From contig JAVSML010000027.1 of the NCBI GenBank assembly GCA_038503035.1, forward strand, positions 2,331,478 to 2,395,477: a stretch of 64,000 nucleotides of DNA. The letters run 5' to 3'. The translations under genes and the position numbers were made by a program. The notes beneath the pieces are model-generated. The model was given only the letters and a program-made list of their open reading frames with translations. It was not told where the DNA came from and did no database searches. Below are positions 21,701-32,570 of this stretch, one piece after another. Positions within the stretch are counted from its first letter, which is position 1. Every line of letters begins with the position of its first letter. This DNA is from Crocodylus rhombifer. Lineage: Eukaryota > Chordata > Crocodylia > Crocodylidae.

Positions 21701-21933
21701 TCATAGAATCATAGAATCAATGAGTCGGAAGGGACCTAGACAGATCATCGAGTCCGACCCCCTGCCATGGGCAGAAATGAGCACTGGGGGTGGGAGGGGT
21801 CATAAGATCCCAGCCAGGTGCCTATCCAGTCTCCTCTTGAAGATTTCCAGGGAAAGTGAGAGCACCACCTCTCTGGGAAGCCTATTCCAGGCTCTGGCCA
21901 CCCTTACAGTGAAGTAGTTACAGTGAAGTAGGT
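21701..21933 (-). mobile_element. CR1 LINE 3' end
   Basis: On the plus strand it starts with the complement of the CR1 octamer tail (TCATAGAATCATAGAATC), followed by GTCGGAAGGGACCTAGACAG, GTCCGACCCCCTGCCATGGG and CAGTCTCCTCTTGAAGATTT, the CR1 3' UTR read backwards. Heavily 5'-truncated, no coding part. The inner end contains a short direct duplication (ACAGTGAAGTAG twice, 21908-21931). Confidence 0.93.
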
Positions 21934-22664
21934 TATGAAGATCTTTGTTAGAAGGCTGAGTTTATGACAGCATATGCTCATGGACTCTGCCATTTCACCA
22001 TCCCCTTCACTTTTCCATCTTTGAGGAGACCATGTTGACTGAATACTACACAGGGAGAGAGATAAAAACTAATCTCTTTGACCCAGGAGCATGGAGCCAA
22101 TCCAGCATTCTTTCTGTTTGTACAAAGATTATTGAGTTATTAATTTAATACTGAAACTTAAAATGCTTACAAGCCCTTCACTATCATTTAATTTCAGCTA
22201 GTGGAACAGCAGCTTGCAAATTAACTGGAGTATAATCGTATTGAGTGGTCTAGTCACCTCTGTTATCTATTTACGTGTTACCTCAGTACTGACTTGGCCT
22301 TCACTAAAATAATGGAAACTCCATTCCAGTTAATCACCACCTAATAACTTCAAATGTAATCAACCACTGCATTTCAATGAGTTTTAATTTTATTAAAAGA
22401 TTTTGTAATTTTCCTAATTTTTAGATAATGGAATACAAGAAAAATCAAGTAGAATTATAGAAAAGTAGAATTATTAAAGGCAATAATTTACATTAATTTA
22501 AAGTTATAAATGAAAACGTTTTTCTAAATTCTTCAAATGATTCATCTCTACTATGAGATTATGTAGTACCAGTTTGAGGACAATATTCTGATGTCTTCAT
22601 ACAAACAAAGATATTGAATCTTCCTGGCTTTAAGCATCGAACCTGACACAGCCTGAACTAAGGA
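21934..22664. other. A+T-rich sequence without gene
   Basis: Nothing recognised. Confidence 0.55.
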
Positions 22665-22669
22665 GTCAT
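22665..22669 (+). repeat. Target-site duplication GTCAT (left)
   Basis: Exact match to GTCAT at 23670-23674. Confidence 0.8.
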
Positions 22670-23669
22670 TGTCCACGCGCCCGTCAACGAGTACGCTCGC
22701 TCGGGCGTCTACGGATGATTGTCCATGAATCTCCGGTTGTGGCCCCTGCTCCGGGGATGCTCACGCCAGGTCCGCCTGCCACGACTTTGATGTTTCCTTG
22801 GTTCAGTGTGTCTATGATGGCGCGTGCACGTCTGGAAGTGGGACCTCCTGTCGATCCAGGTCCAAGATCCTTGAGGGCTCCTTCCTCCCCTACACCCTCG
22901 CCCGGGCCTCCATATACAAGTCCGGGTTGCCCACCTAGCCTCCCCTCTGGTGGGTGGGGGGGACAACACCTCAAATATCAAACCCAAAGTTGGTAACCCT
23001 TAAGCCAAACAGTCAGTTCCCGTATGGGTGTCTGACTCCAGGTCCCTTCAAGTCCCGCTCGCCTCTTTCGAGAGGCCTTTGTCCCTCTATTGGGGTCCGC
23101 CGTCTGTCACCGGAGCGTCCCTGCCCCACCTGGGCGGCTCTGCCTCCTGCCCCCAATGCCCTGTGGCCGAGGCCCATAGCCTGCTTTTCCTGGCTACTGG
23201 TCAAACAGCCTTCAGCTGGGGCGAGGTGCCCCCCCCCCAGCCTTCACAACCGCCTCAAATGACTTCGGGGCTTGTCACCCCTGGTGCCTTGCCCCTGCGG
23301 GGCCTTACCCTTTCCCCAGAACACGCGTGCCAGGTGCGTGTCAGCAAGCCTTTGCCGCTCCAAGCTTCCGCCGGGGATCCGCTGCTCTCCCGGCCCTTCC
23401 GGTCTGCTGCTTCTCCGCGCCGGTGCTGCTTTTGTGCCCACCGGCACCGCCGCACACCTGGGAGAGGTAATTAAGCCTCGTGCCTTGAGGCACCACGGGA
23501 AGCTCACCTCTGGAGTCAGGCCCGCTCGGTGGCTTGCGTGCGATCTCACCCCCACCACTGCTGCACCGTCTATATCGCACCCCATGCCCCGCAGTCGCCG
23601 ACAATTTACTGATGCGGTGGGACCCGCCTCACTGCTCCCGAGGCTGCTCGGGGCTGGGGCTCTCTCACA
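22670..23669. mobile_element. Solo LTR, family 2, exactly 1000 bp
   Basis: Starts TGTCCACGCGCCCGTCAACG and ends GGGCTCTCTCACA, so it has TG/CA termini, and it is flanked by a perfect 5-bp duplication GTCAT. Its G+C content and CpG density are far above the A+T-rich flanks. No internal protein motif is present, so it is a solo LTR. Orientation is unclear: no convincing TATA/poly(A) pair was found on either strand. Overlapping open frames on both strands (up to 148 codons) are compositional. Confidence 0.78.
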
Positions 23670-23674
23670 GTCAT
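23670..23674 (+). repeat. Target-site duplication GTCAT (right)
   Basis: Partner of 22665-22669. Confidence 0.8.
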
Positions 23675-26365
23675 ACTGAAAGAGGTTGGGTTGATTTATA
23701 TTTCATGAACATGTGACCTGGCTGTAGGGATAGTTTCTTTATGCCTATCTTGGGTTATAGGAATGTTTACTGCAGGCATATGTTGGTTTAATCCAGTGGT
23801 ACTAAGTTCATACAACAAAGCTACAAGTGGCTATTCAACTCAGCACCTCCAGTTCATCACAAAAAATGTTATAAAAATATTTTTTTTCCTGCATGCATAT
23901 ACATAAATTTAGTAAATGCTTAAGAGGTTTAGCACCTCTAAAATATTCTCTCCTATTGGACTGCACCAAGAAACAGAAGCTATAGTGGAGTTTTTCTCCT
24001 ATTCTTTTATACAGGAATATTACTACAATTCACTTAGGAATCTGTACGTTGTTCTGACTTTTTGGTTAGCACCAATCACTCGCATGACTTCTGTACCAGT
24101 CAGAACAGAATTTCTCTGAATCAGTCTAATAGCAAGACTGCTAGAAATTAGCAAGAAGGTAATACAATGCCTCTAGATAAACACAGGGAGAGTCTTTGAA
24201 AGTCAGTGCCTGAACTATTGGCTGAAAAGATGCTACTTGTAGGCTGTAGCCAAAGTCATACACTTTTTTTATACAGAGTTTGAAATCCAAAACATAAAAA
24301 GCATGAAAGAAAGACTCTGCTGGAGGACCTGAAGAAGTAAAACCTTCATGACCACTTATCATAAGGGAGTAGCACTTTATGTAAGCTAAGTATGTATATA
24401 GACCTTTGTCATTTTAAATTCCTTTCTGTCTGATGGTATAGAGAAGTGTAGCTTAGGATTTGGTCTTAACATTTCACTGTCTCAAGTCTGGGTTGTTTCT
24501 GTAAAGCCAGAGAAGCGGAAGAGGTGCAAGTAGCCTTATAATCATGACAGCAACTACCAGTGTTTGCGCAATGAATTATTTCTTTTTTCAAAAAACTACC
24601 TGCTGGTTGCCTTTAGTATTTACCAGATATGCTGTAAATAGGTACAATTTTGCAAATGATTAATGTGTGTGTATCACCATGCTATAACAATGTTTTTAAT
24701 GAAAATATTGTTAAATTTAAAATAAAATCCAGAGAAGATTTGAAAAAAGAAAAATGTAAGAAATGGAAACCATTTGCATGCTTTCTTCTGCTAAGTACAT
24801 TAAAAAAGCAGGAGCACTGTTATTCCAAGGTCTGTAGTGAATGCTAATGAGGCCAATATGCTACATTGCTTTAAAGTAAGAAAACGATCACTTTATAGTG
24901 CCTTTTGTATTACTTTAAGAAGTGTTGAATAAGGTTGGAATAAAATTAGCAAACAAAATGTTTCAAGTAAGTGCTGAAATATTTAATAGCTCTTTACTTT
25001 AAAAATAAGCCCTTTTGGCCCTTATTCACGGTGTACCTGAACAAAAACACAGTCTTATACATATATTCTTGTTGCTGGCTCTGTGTTCCCATTCTTCTCT
25101 ACATATACTTACTCTAGGATCAATGGCATTAATTGTTAGGGACTTTGCTATAACATATATTCTGACAGCATTCTGACATCATGTTCAATATGCCAACTCA
25201 GTGGTGTAAAGTTGTTGCTGTCCTCGGCATTACTCATTTTCCCTTTACTCTCGGTTAGAAGCAATTCAAAAGGTACAGACTGACTCCACCACCTAAGGTG
25301 ACATGATGTGGAAAGTCGCCACCACCAGCTGATGTGGATTTTATAACAGACCCCAGTTTCTCAAATGCCGTGTTGTTGTTTAAACTCTAGTGACAGTGAC
25401 TGAAACTGGTGGATTGCCTTCTGGTAATATTTCTATTGGACAACATGACAAGTTGAATTACTGCTGTATAACAAATTCTACATACTACCAGAGCTTTTAG
25501 AAAATTGTTTTTGTCAGCTAAGAAATTATTGATTGACTAAAAATATATTTAAAGTCAGGCAGCAAGACAGACTGGTGAAAAGGTTAGCTATGGTGTACTT
25601 TCCCAGAAATCACACCTTCAATTCCATAGTGATCAGCACTAAAATCATGAAGCTACCTAAAATTTCCATATAATAATCCCTGTGTACAGAATATTTTAAT
25701 ATGTTCCAGCTGCTTGTAAAAAGAGAGAAAAGTAACAAAACTTTTTAATGAACTAACATGGCTTTAGTGAGTCCATAGGCTGTTGTTCTAATCTAAAAAA
25801 TTACTAATTAATATAAAGGTAATATGCAAGGTTTGTTTTATGTAGCATGCCAGTAGACGCAGTTAAAGAAGAGAAGTGTATTTTACAGTTCTACTAAAGG
25901 TAATAAATGTCAGACTCACAGAGATACAGTTATAACTTTACGAACACCCAGAGCAGTACTCACAAGAAAAACCTAACACAAACACAAAATGAAAAGACAT
26001 GTTTTCTAAGCACAGTCAAGGGACAAGGTTTAACTCCATATGTAATGTAGGTACAGAAGGTTTAAAGCTAGTGGTCTACTGGTAAAGCCACTGTAGTTGT
26101 ACAGCTTAATGGGGTAGCAGGAGAGCAAAAAAGAAGCACAGGGTATGAGTCTGTTGGGTTTTCTTCCTTTGATTCACAGAGAATGGTGCAAATGCTGAGC
26201 TCTGTAATGGGAGGTAAAGACAAGGTGAAGTTTATTTACACTTTTTTACATCACATGCAACAGCTCCCTCTTTCTTTAGCAATGTGGGTAGTTACACAAA
26301 TCTTAGGGCTTAGTTAGGACACTTATTTATGCCCCCCCCCAGGCAATCTCGCAATAATTCTACAT
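23675..26365. other. Unique sequence without gene
   Basis: A 2.7-kb A+T-rich stretch with no recognised element. A nine-base C run lies at 26332-26340. Confidence 0.5.
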
Positions 26366-26371
26366 CACAGA

Positions 26372-26855
26372 GGGCACGTCTATATGTTCATTAATGCACT
26401 GTAGTTACTGCATATTTAGTTTAGTACTTCCTTAATGAAGTACTAACTGAATGCCCAGTAACTACATTATTGCACAGTAGTGCTGGTGCACAGGTTTTTT
26501 GTGATGTTTACTGCACAGTAGCCTAATAACATTGTGCGGTAGCTTATAAGCGCAGGTTTTGACCAGCATGCTACCATGCAGGGTTATTGGCAGGGATCCT
26601 GGTTTTCTCTGATTTTAAAAAATCCCCAATTCTCAGTTAAAAAAAGTAACTCCAAATCAACATTTTTCTGTGATTAAAATAAAACTCCACTATATAAATA
26701 TCTATATATATGAGTAGTGTTTCACTTAAATCACCAAAAAATGTAGATGTTAAGGTACTTTTTAAAAATAAAATGGGGGGGGAGGTTAATCAGAGAAAAC
26801 CAGAATCCCTGGTTATTAGGCTACCGCACAGTAAGCATGTCATGTAGACGTGCCC
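26372..26855. mobile_element. Family B MITE interrupted by a family A MITE
   Basis: Inverted ends GGGCACGTCTATATG and CATGTAGACGTGCCC. The interior carries GCACAGTAG motifs. It is split at 26583-26819 by a family A hAT MITE. Removing that and one copy of the 8-bp duplication joins GGGTTATT to AGGCTACCGCACAGTA, restoring a continuous arm. Confidence 0.82.
26591..26811. mobile_element. hAT-type MITE (family A), nested
   Basis: Left end CAGGGATCCTGGTTTTCTCT, right end AGAGAAAACCAGAATCCCTG, nearly perfect inverted repeats of about 22 bp. Target duplication GTTATTGG (26583-26590) and GTTATTAG (26812-26819), 7 of 8 matching. 221 bp, A+T-rich interior, non-coding. Confidence 0.9.
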
Positions 26856-26859
26856 AGAA

Positions 26860-27870
26860 TATTACTAATTTTTAATTGCCTTCTGACTAGTCTGGTGACA
26901 GCCTGAAAGGCAGTTAAGAGAGTTAAATCGGGGTGTATGACAAGCACCACTCTAGTTCTTAGAAAAGACAATCTTGTACATGGAATAAATATACCTGCCT
27001 AGCTCCAGCTGTCAGAAATATTTCCATTTTAAATTTGTTACTGCACTTGCCTCTTTTGTTTGTGCATTGAAGCCTGATCCTGTGCTTCTTGCACACTCAG
27101 AATTACCTTTAAATCTGATGGAATTTTACATGTGCAAAGAAGGCAGGATTGAGGCTTCTTTTCATTGCTTTTATAGTATCTTTGCCCTCCCCTAGGGTTC
27201 TCAGAGGTTTCTGAAATAGTATATGCTGAATACGAAGGCCATTAGAACAGTTTGAGGGGAATGTCTCTTCTGACTCTTTTTCTCACCAGCTAGAAGTTTA
27301 TTTCATTGCATATTCTTCCCCCAGTTATTTTACCTCTTTTAACAACATGGTAATATCAGGATATCAGTGTAAATACACATGCAATTGTCAGTTAACCTTA
27401 TGCTATTATTTTCAGAGTGCCTGCGGCAGTGTATCAGTAGTGTCAGAAGGAAAATAACACAGAACAAGGCATTTCCACATTCTTTTCCATGAGCCAAGAC
27501 ACAAAATGGGCTCATTATCAACATGTGGTTGTCTGCAGTTCAATATTAATATGTCTTCAGCTAACCAAAAAGCATAGAGTATTTGTGTAATTCAGTAAAA
27601 TGTAAACATGCATTCCTGGAGGAACAATGTGCTGCCAAGCAAATGAGATTTTCATTTCTTTTTAATCAAGCATGACGAATTTTTGTGTGAAACAACTTTT
27701 CACAGAGTCATTGGACCAAATTCAACATTGGTGTAAGCTGTTGCTGCTCTGTTGACATCAAAAGAATTAAAAGCTGTTCATGACAACTTTACATTTGACC
27801 CAGTGTTACTTAAAAACAATCCAGGAAATATGAGTTGGAGTACTTGGCTGGACGGACAGGGAGAGGACAT
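26860..27870. other. Unique sequence without gene
   Basis: No gene. A partial palindromic motif (GATCCTGTGCTTCTTGCACA and GTGCAAAGAAGGCAGGATTG) lies at about 27074-27155, possibly a small dispersed repeat. Confidence 0.5.
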
Positions 27871-27873
27871 TCT

Positions 27874-28021
27874 GGTCGCATCTACATGAGCTGCACTACG
27901 GTGCAGTAGCAACAAGCGAAATGACCCATGCGGTGCCAGGACTGCACAGTCCTGCTTTAGCAAGGACTAAATGACTGAGTGGTAACAACTGCGCAGTCAG
28001 GTGCATGTGTAGATGTGCCCC
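27874..28021. mobile_element. Short family B MITE
   Basis: Ends GGTCGCATCTACATGAGCTG and CATGTGTAGATGTGCCCC are inverted repeats. About 150 bp with internal TGCACTACGGTGCAGTAG. Non-coding. Confidence 0.7.
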
Positions 28022-28039
28022 CTGCGTTTGAATTCTGAC

Positions 28040-28262
28040 TCTCCTACTTATTTGTTGAAAGGACTTACTTTAAATTCTCTCTGAAACTTAGGCAGTCTGG
28101 AAGCTGGCCTTCTGTGTCAGCTTCATCACCTGTAAAACAGTGATGATAAGACTCACTCACCTCACAGGGATGTTGTCAGGATTCATTAGTTAATGTCTGT
28201 ACAATGCCTTCAAATGAAAATGTTAAATGCCATGTACTGTAACTGCTAAGTATTATTAAGAG
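28040..28262 (+). mobile_element. MIR SINE, 3' two thirds
   Basis: TCAGCTTCATCACCTGTAAA, then ACCTCACAGGGATGTTGTCA, then TTAAATGCCATG and AAGTATTATTA follow the MIR core and 3' tail in order. Diverged and old. Confidence 0.8.
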
Positions 28263-28489
28263 AGTCTAAAATTGCAACTTATAGACTTATTCTCCTACTG
28301 ATTCATGTGCTTAACTCCAGCTGTCATTAACGAGATTACTGCATGTTCCACAAGAAGAAGAATACATATATGGACTTAAATATTAAAAGCCTTATCCTCT
28401 TCCCATGGAAGACATTGGGAATTATGGAAACAACCTGGAAACAATGTGTGCCTGTACACATGCAGGGAGGCTGCTCTGATATGCTGTAA

Positions 28490-28703
28490 TTATAGCGCAT
28501 CAGAGTAGACTTGATTAATTGAGTGCTTGAGCATGCTAATAAGTGCTCTCCAGCTAGCCTCCGCGGCTCATGTATCAGCATCCCTATGCTTCACAGTAGC
28601 CGTTTTGAAGCTTGGGGATGGTGATACACGAGACACTGGGTGCTTTAATTAAAGCAGCACCTGCCTCCCACTCCTGGAGCATGTGTGAAAACACCCTGGG
28701 ATT
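28490..28703. mobile_element. Unnamed MITE-like repeat (family C)
   Basis: Shares CGCATCAGAGTAGACTTGAT, GTATCAGCATCCC, GGTGCTTTAATTAAAGCAGC and a GAAAACACCCTGGG end with stretches at 36190-36490 and 62690-63005. Short inverted segments suggest a DNA element. Family not identified. Confidence 0.55.
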
Positions 28704-29187
28704 AGGGATGTTAAACCCCCTGTATTGGACATTGAAATGCACTCTCACAGACAACCTGTTTACAGTATTTATATGAAATGACTAGGGCATTATTTTGGAC
28801 TTACAAGACCTAAATTGTTTGGAAAAACTTCTGAAAGCATCTCAACATTTAGATGCTCATTCGAAAAACACCAGAACAAAAAACATTCTGTGGTTTGCTT
28901 GTCATCAGTTAAAATCCTCCTGTTTAGAAGAATGAAGCCAATTATCCTTTTCATCACGTGTTTAATTGTGACAAATGCCTGTTTCAAATACTTCTATACA
29001 TCTTTAATTTCAATGCATTTTTTCCTTTTGTTTTCTCTTTCTATATATGTTTTGGATTGTGGATTCCACTGCCTTTCAGATGTTTGTTATTTAACCTGGA
29101 TAGTGAAATAGGTCGTATAACACATACCCAATTTAAAGCCATTGACAGACTCTTACTGTTAATTTGGATGACTAGAACCTTCTAGAT
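28704..29187. other. A+T-rich sequence without gene
   Basis: Short plus-strand open frames (28815-29185) have no recognisable domain. Confidence 0.5.
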
Positions 29188-29400
29188 CCGGCTGCTCAAC
29201 CTGCGGCCCTGCGGGCAAAATCTGGCCCCCAGAGCCACCTTATCCAGCATGTCAAGCTCCCCACACAAGCTGCCTTACAACCTGTGCATTCAGGACAGAT
29301 CAGGCATTCTGGACAATGTGGGGCCTGATCCTGACTTGTCAGAGGATGTGCAGGGCCCCTGGAGCCCGATCCTGGTTTTGTGCTATTCATGTGATCTGCC
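29188..29400. mobile_element. hAT-like MITE fragment
   Basis: GCTGCTCAACCTGCGGCCCT followed by AAATCTGGCCCCCAGAGCC is the end sequence of a widespread vertebrate hAT-type MITE. The other end is not clear. Confidence 0.5.
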
Positions 29401-29404
29401 ATTC

Positions 29405-29945
29405 ATCCGACCAAATCATGATTACCACTGTTAGCTTGTGCATACTTGATCCATGATAAATAATGGAACAGTAATAATTCTATTCTAATTAGCTGCACTG
29501 CAAACGTCTTGGTGTCTACAGGTGCGCCCCTGTTAGGCTGGAGTAAACTAATTTAATCTTCAATAAGATAGTACTTGTAAATACAATCAGCACTACAAGT
29601 GCTATCCTGCTGTGGAGTAAAAAAGTCTACAGGAACTCATGTGTAGATGTTGCCCCAGCTGTCTGGGGCATGAGGGTGCTTCAGTGTGAGGGCTGTCTGC
29701 TGACTAGCCCTGTGCTGAAGCACCCCCATACCTCAGCCAGCATCTCCACAGCATGTTGAGCTGGGGGGAGTAGCCCCAGGCTGGCAGGCTGACTTCCCCC
29801 CGCCCTGGGCTCCCTGCCAGTGTTGCTCTGACCCAGCTCAACATGCTGCAGTCCCAGTTGCATGTTCAAATGGCATCAAACTCTGGAGTTTATTGCTCCA
29901 GAATTTATCACTTTACATCAATTGCACATGTAGATGTGCCCAGGA
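29405..29945. mobile_element. Cluster of family B MITE ends with G+C-rich core
   Basis: Three terminal-type sequences occur: GTCTACAGGTGCGCCCC (29514-29530), CATGTGTAGATGTTGCCCC (29639-29657) and CACATGTAGATGTGCCCAGG (29925-29944). Between the last two lies a G+C-rich core with hairpins (GGGTGCTTCAG with CTGAAGCACCC; CAGCATGTTGAGCTGGG with CCCAGCTCAACATGCTG). The exact nesting order is not resolved. Confidence 0.55.
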
Positions 29946-29949
29946 GTGA

Positions 29950-30625
29950 GATTATATGCCTAAGAGAGAAGGCAGGTCTGCTGCCTATTGCCTAGTATCT
30001 TCTTTACCAGGTTGCATAGTGAAGTCAGTGGAGTCACAACAGGATGAGATGTGGCCCATTTTAGTTAATGTTTGTTGCTTTGCTGTTTCTACACATAAAA
30101 GCTTGATTGATTAAATATGTTTTAAAAAAATCTATAATTTTTCATCTTAAAGATATAAATAACCATCATCTGTGAAATTATGTTTCTGCAACCACTAAAA
30201 TGTTAGAAGAAACATGCTTTGAGACTTACAAATATGGATGCTGCATTTTCTGAGTGACAGTTTTGTCATGAGAAAGGTGTGACTCCACAAAAGGACTCAC
30301 ACCTCGCAAAGCCTTGTGTCTAGGTATCCTGCTACCTAATTAAATCCTCCCTCCTGAGATAGGTGGTGCCCAAGATATCAGTGGAGGGAGTTAGGTGCTT
30401 TAGAACAGGATTTACAGATAGCAATGAGCTGAGTAAGAAGCTGTCTAAGCCAGCCAGTAGGCAATGTGATGAGAAGGATGGCACATGGGCTATGCTCCTT
30501 GACAGCAATTATCATTGGGTATTCTGGAATGACTTTGCTACCGAAACTTTTCTATTTTGAATAACTAATTAATATTAATTGGAGCAAGGACCCTTCAATC
30601 TGAGACCCTTGCATCTCAAATGAGT
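29950..30625. other. Unique sequence without gene
   Basis: Nothing recognised with confidence. Confidence 0.5.
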
Positions 30626-30629
30626 GTCC

Positions 30630-30880
30630 TCACCATGGCAAGCTTTACTTGGTGTTGGAGGTTGACAACAACAAGGAGAGGTTCTATAAATATGTTGGCC
30701 AGAAAAGAATGATGAAGGAAGCTGTGGGTCTACTGTTAAATAGCCAGGCTGAACTCTTAACAGAAGGTGCAAAAAAGGGGGAGCTACTCAACAGCTTTGT
30801 CTAAGTCTTCACAGAAAAATTAAATGGCAACCAGAAAGACAGCTAATAAGAATTATTTGGATAAGGAAGGAGACCAGCCG
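30630..30880 (+). mobile_element. CR1 ORF2 fragment between endonuclease and RT
   Basis: One frame reads LEVDNNKERFYKYVGQKR, then LLLNSQAELLTEGAKKGELL, a stop, then VFTEK. This is the CR1 segment just upstream of the RT core (typical pattern NNKKGFFRYI, LLNEAGELVTDDAEKAEVLNAFFASVFT). Broken on both sides. Confidence 0.85.
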
Positions 30881-30892
30881 AAGGATAAGATG

Positions 30893-31262
30893 CATAGAAG
30901 TTAGGGGCTGGAAGAGATCTCATGAGATCATCAGGTCCAGCCCCCCTTCTCTAAGGCAGGAAAGACTGCTGAGGTCATATGATTCCAGTGAGGTGTGAGT
31001 CCGGTCATCTTTTGAAGATCTCCAGGGAAGGTGACTGTACCACTTCTGGGGCGAGTCTGTTCCAGACTCTGGACACATGAACCATAAAGAAGTTTTTTCT
31101 TTATATCTAATCTGAAGCTATCTTCTATCCATTTATGACCAATATTCCTAGTTTTCCCCTGGAGTGCCTTGGTGAACAGATGTTCTCCTAGCCACTGATG
31201 TTCGCCCCTTACATACTTAAAGTCCGCCACCAAGTCCCCCCTGAGTCTTCTCTTTTCCAAGC
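30893..31262 (-). mobile_element. CR1 LINE 3' end with last part of ORF2
   Basis: The minus-strand frame (30931-31260) reads EKRRLRGDLVADFKYVRGEH, then the CR1 end of ORF2 and the 3' UTR (plus-strand AGGTCCAGCCCCCCTTCTCT block). The CR1 3' end at about 30893 directly faces the plus-strand fragment, and its inner end abuts the family A MITE at 31275. Confidence 0.92.
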
Positions 31263-31274
31263 TGAACAGATAAC

Positions 31275-31382
31275 CAGGGATCCTGATTTTCTTTGCTTAA
31301 AAAAAAATCACAAATTCTCTGATTAAAAGCCCCCAAATCTGCATTTATCCACAATTAAAATGGAATAGCACTATATATATAG
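31275..31382. mobile_element. hAT-type MITE (family A), left half only
   Basis: CAGGGATCCTGATTTTCTTT followed by AATCACAAATTCTCTGATTA and CCACAATTAAAATGGAATAG matches the left halves of the copies at 5026 and 26591. The right inverted repeat is missing. Confidence 0.75.
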
Positions 31383-31559
31383 TTATTAGGTGAACACAAT
31401 ATTTTATTGATATATTTATCATTTTAAAGCAGTTTGGAAGCCTACCAGTGCCTCAGTCACTATAACAAAATACATTCTAAATATCTATACATTTTGGCGT
31501 TTGATTTTGGCTTTTTTATTATGGAAAATCAGACCTCCCCCTTCCTTTTCCCCTCACCA

Positions 31560-32570
31560 GGATATGGGTCCAGATATGCCTATCCCCCTCTGCCCCCACT
31601 GATTTGTGGCACTGAGCAGCCCTGATATGCCAGTGCCCTGCTCATGCCATTCCCCATACTCCTGACCCACAAATTCCCCAGGTTTGCTAGTACCCCTCAC
31701 TCCCAGCCCACAGCCCCCCCACCCCTGGTGCCCCTTACTCATCAACTGGTGTCGCTCACTCTTTATCCACATTCTCACTACCCCAGCCCTGCTGGAGAGG
31801 CCCCCAGCTGCCAGAGCCTCAGGGCCAAGGACGTGGGTCCACAGCCCCCTGCCTCCTGCAGCAGTGCCCAAGCCCCAGCTGCTACCTTGCTGTGGTGCAG
31901 TAAAGCGCAAAGCCTGGCTCCCCCTCCCCCATGGGTGGCATGGCCTGAGTAGAATCTGGGGGCGGGGCATAGATGCAGGCTTCCTGCTTCCTGCCATATT
32001 GGGTCCTGCCTGCTGGGGGAGGGCAGTAGGGCAGAGAGCCCCAGCCCGCAGTGAGCAGCCCATAAGAACCCTGCCCCCCCCATGCACATATCTGGGGGGC
32101 ACGTGCCCCTCCATTCCTCCCCTTTTGGGAGGGGATGCAGGCAGCCCACATGGTCTCCACTCAGGTCATGCCACCCATGGGGTAGGGGGAGTTCGGCTTT
32201 GTGCTCCTGCAGGAGGTTTGCACAGCAGTGGGGAGCCAGCCCCACAGATGCCTCCCTGATGAGTTGCCTGTGGTCCTATCCTGCTCCCCACCCAGGCCTG
32301 CAGCCGTACATTCCAGCACTTGGCCCCAGGACCCATGCACCACCTGAGCTGGGCAGCAGCACCAGCCCTGCTCATCTCCCTCCTTCCCTCCCTCCCTCAT
32401 TCCCTCACTATGGGGGCCTCAATTCCCCACCCTGCCAAACTTACCTGAGGGGAGCTGCTCTTCAGGCTGCCTGGCAGCCATGTGCATGTGTACATGAGCA
32501 CATGAACATGGTGCTCCCTGCCTGACTGCCCTCCTCCAGCTCCCCCCAGCTACTTGCAGCCTGGAACTCT
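31560..32570. repeat. G+C-rich block with long inverted repeat
   Basis: A C-rich segment in which 31917-31950 (GGCTCCCCCTCCCCCATGGG, then TGGCATGGCCTGAGT) is the near-perfect inverse of 32158-32195 (ACTCAGGTCATGCCACCCAT, then GGGGTAGGGGGAG), about 31 of 33 bases matching. Arms are about 205 bp apart and the centre holds GGGGGGCACGTGCCCC. Probably a DNA-transposon derivative with G+C-rich core. Many overlapping open frames on both strands (up to 191 codons) have no known domain. Confidence 0.6.

Noticed and set aside
22684..23679. CpG-rich block as a possible CpG-island promoter with coding frames up to 148 residues
   Set aside because: TG/CA ends and an exact GTCAT duplication explain the block as a solo LTR.
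30630..31262. Twin-priming inversion of a single CR1
   Set aside because: The plus-strand fragment lies beyond the 3' tail of the minus-strand copy, whereas twin priming would put the inverted 5' part on the other side. Independent insertions are more likely.
31554..32259. 186- and 191-residue frames on opposite strands
   Set aside because: Both lie in the same G+C-rich inverted-repeat block and have no recognisable domain; overlapping long frames on both strands point to composition.
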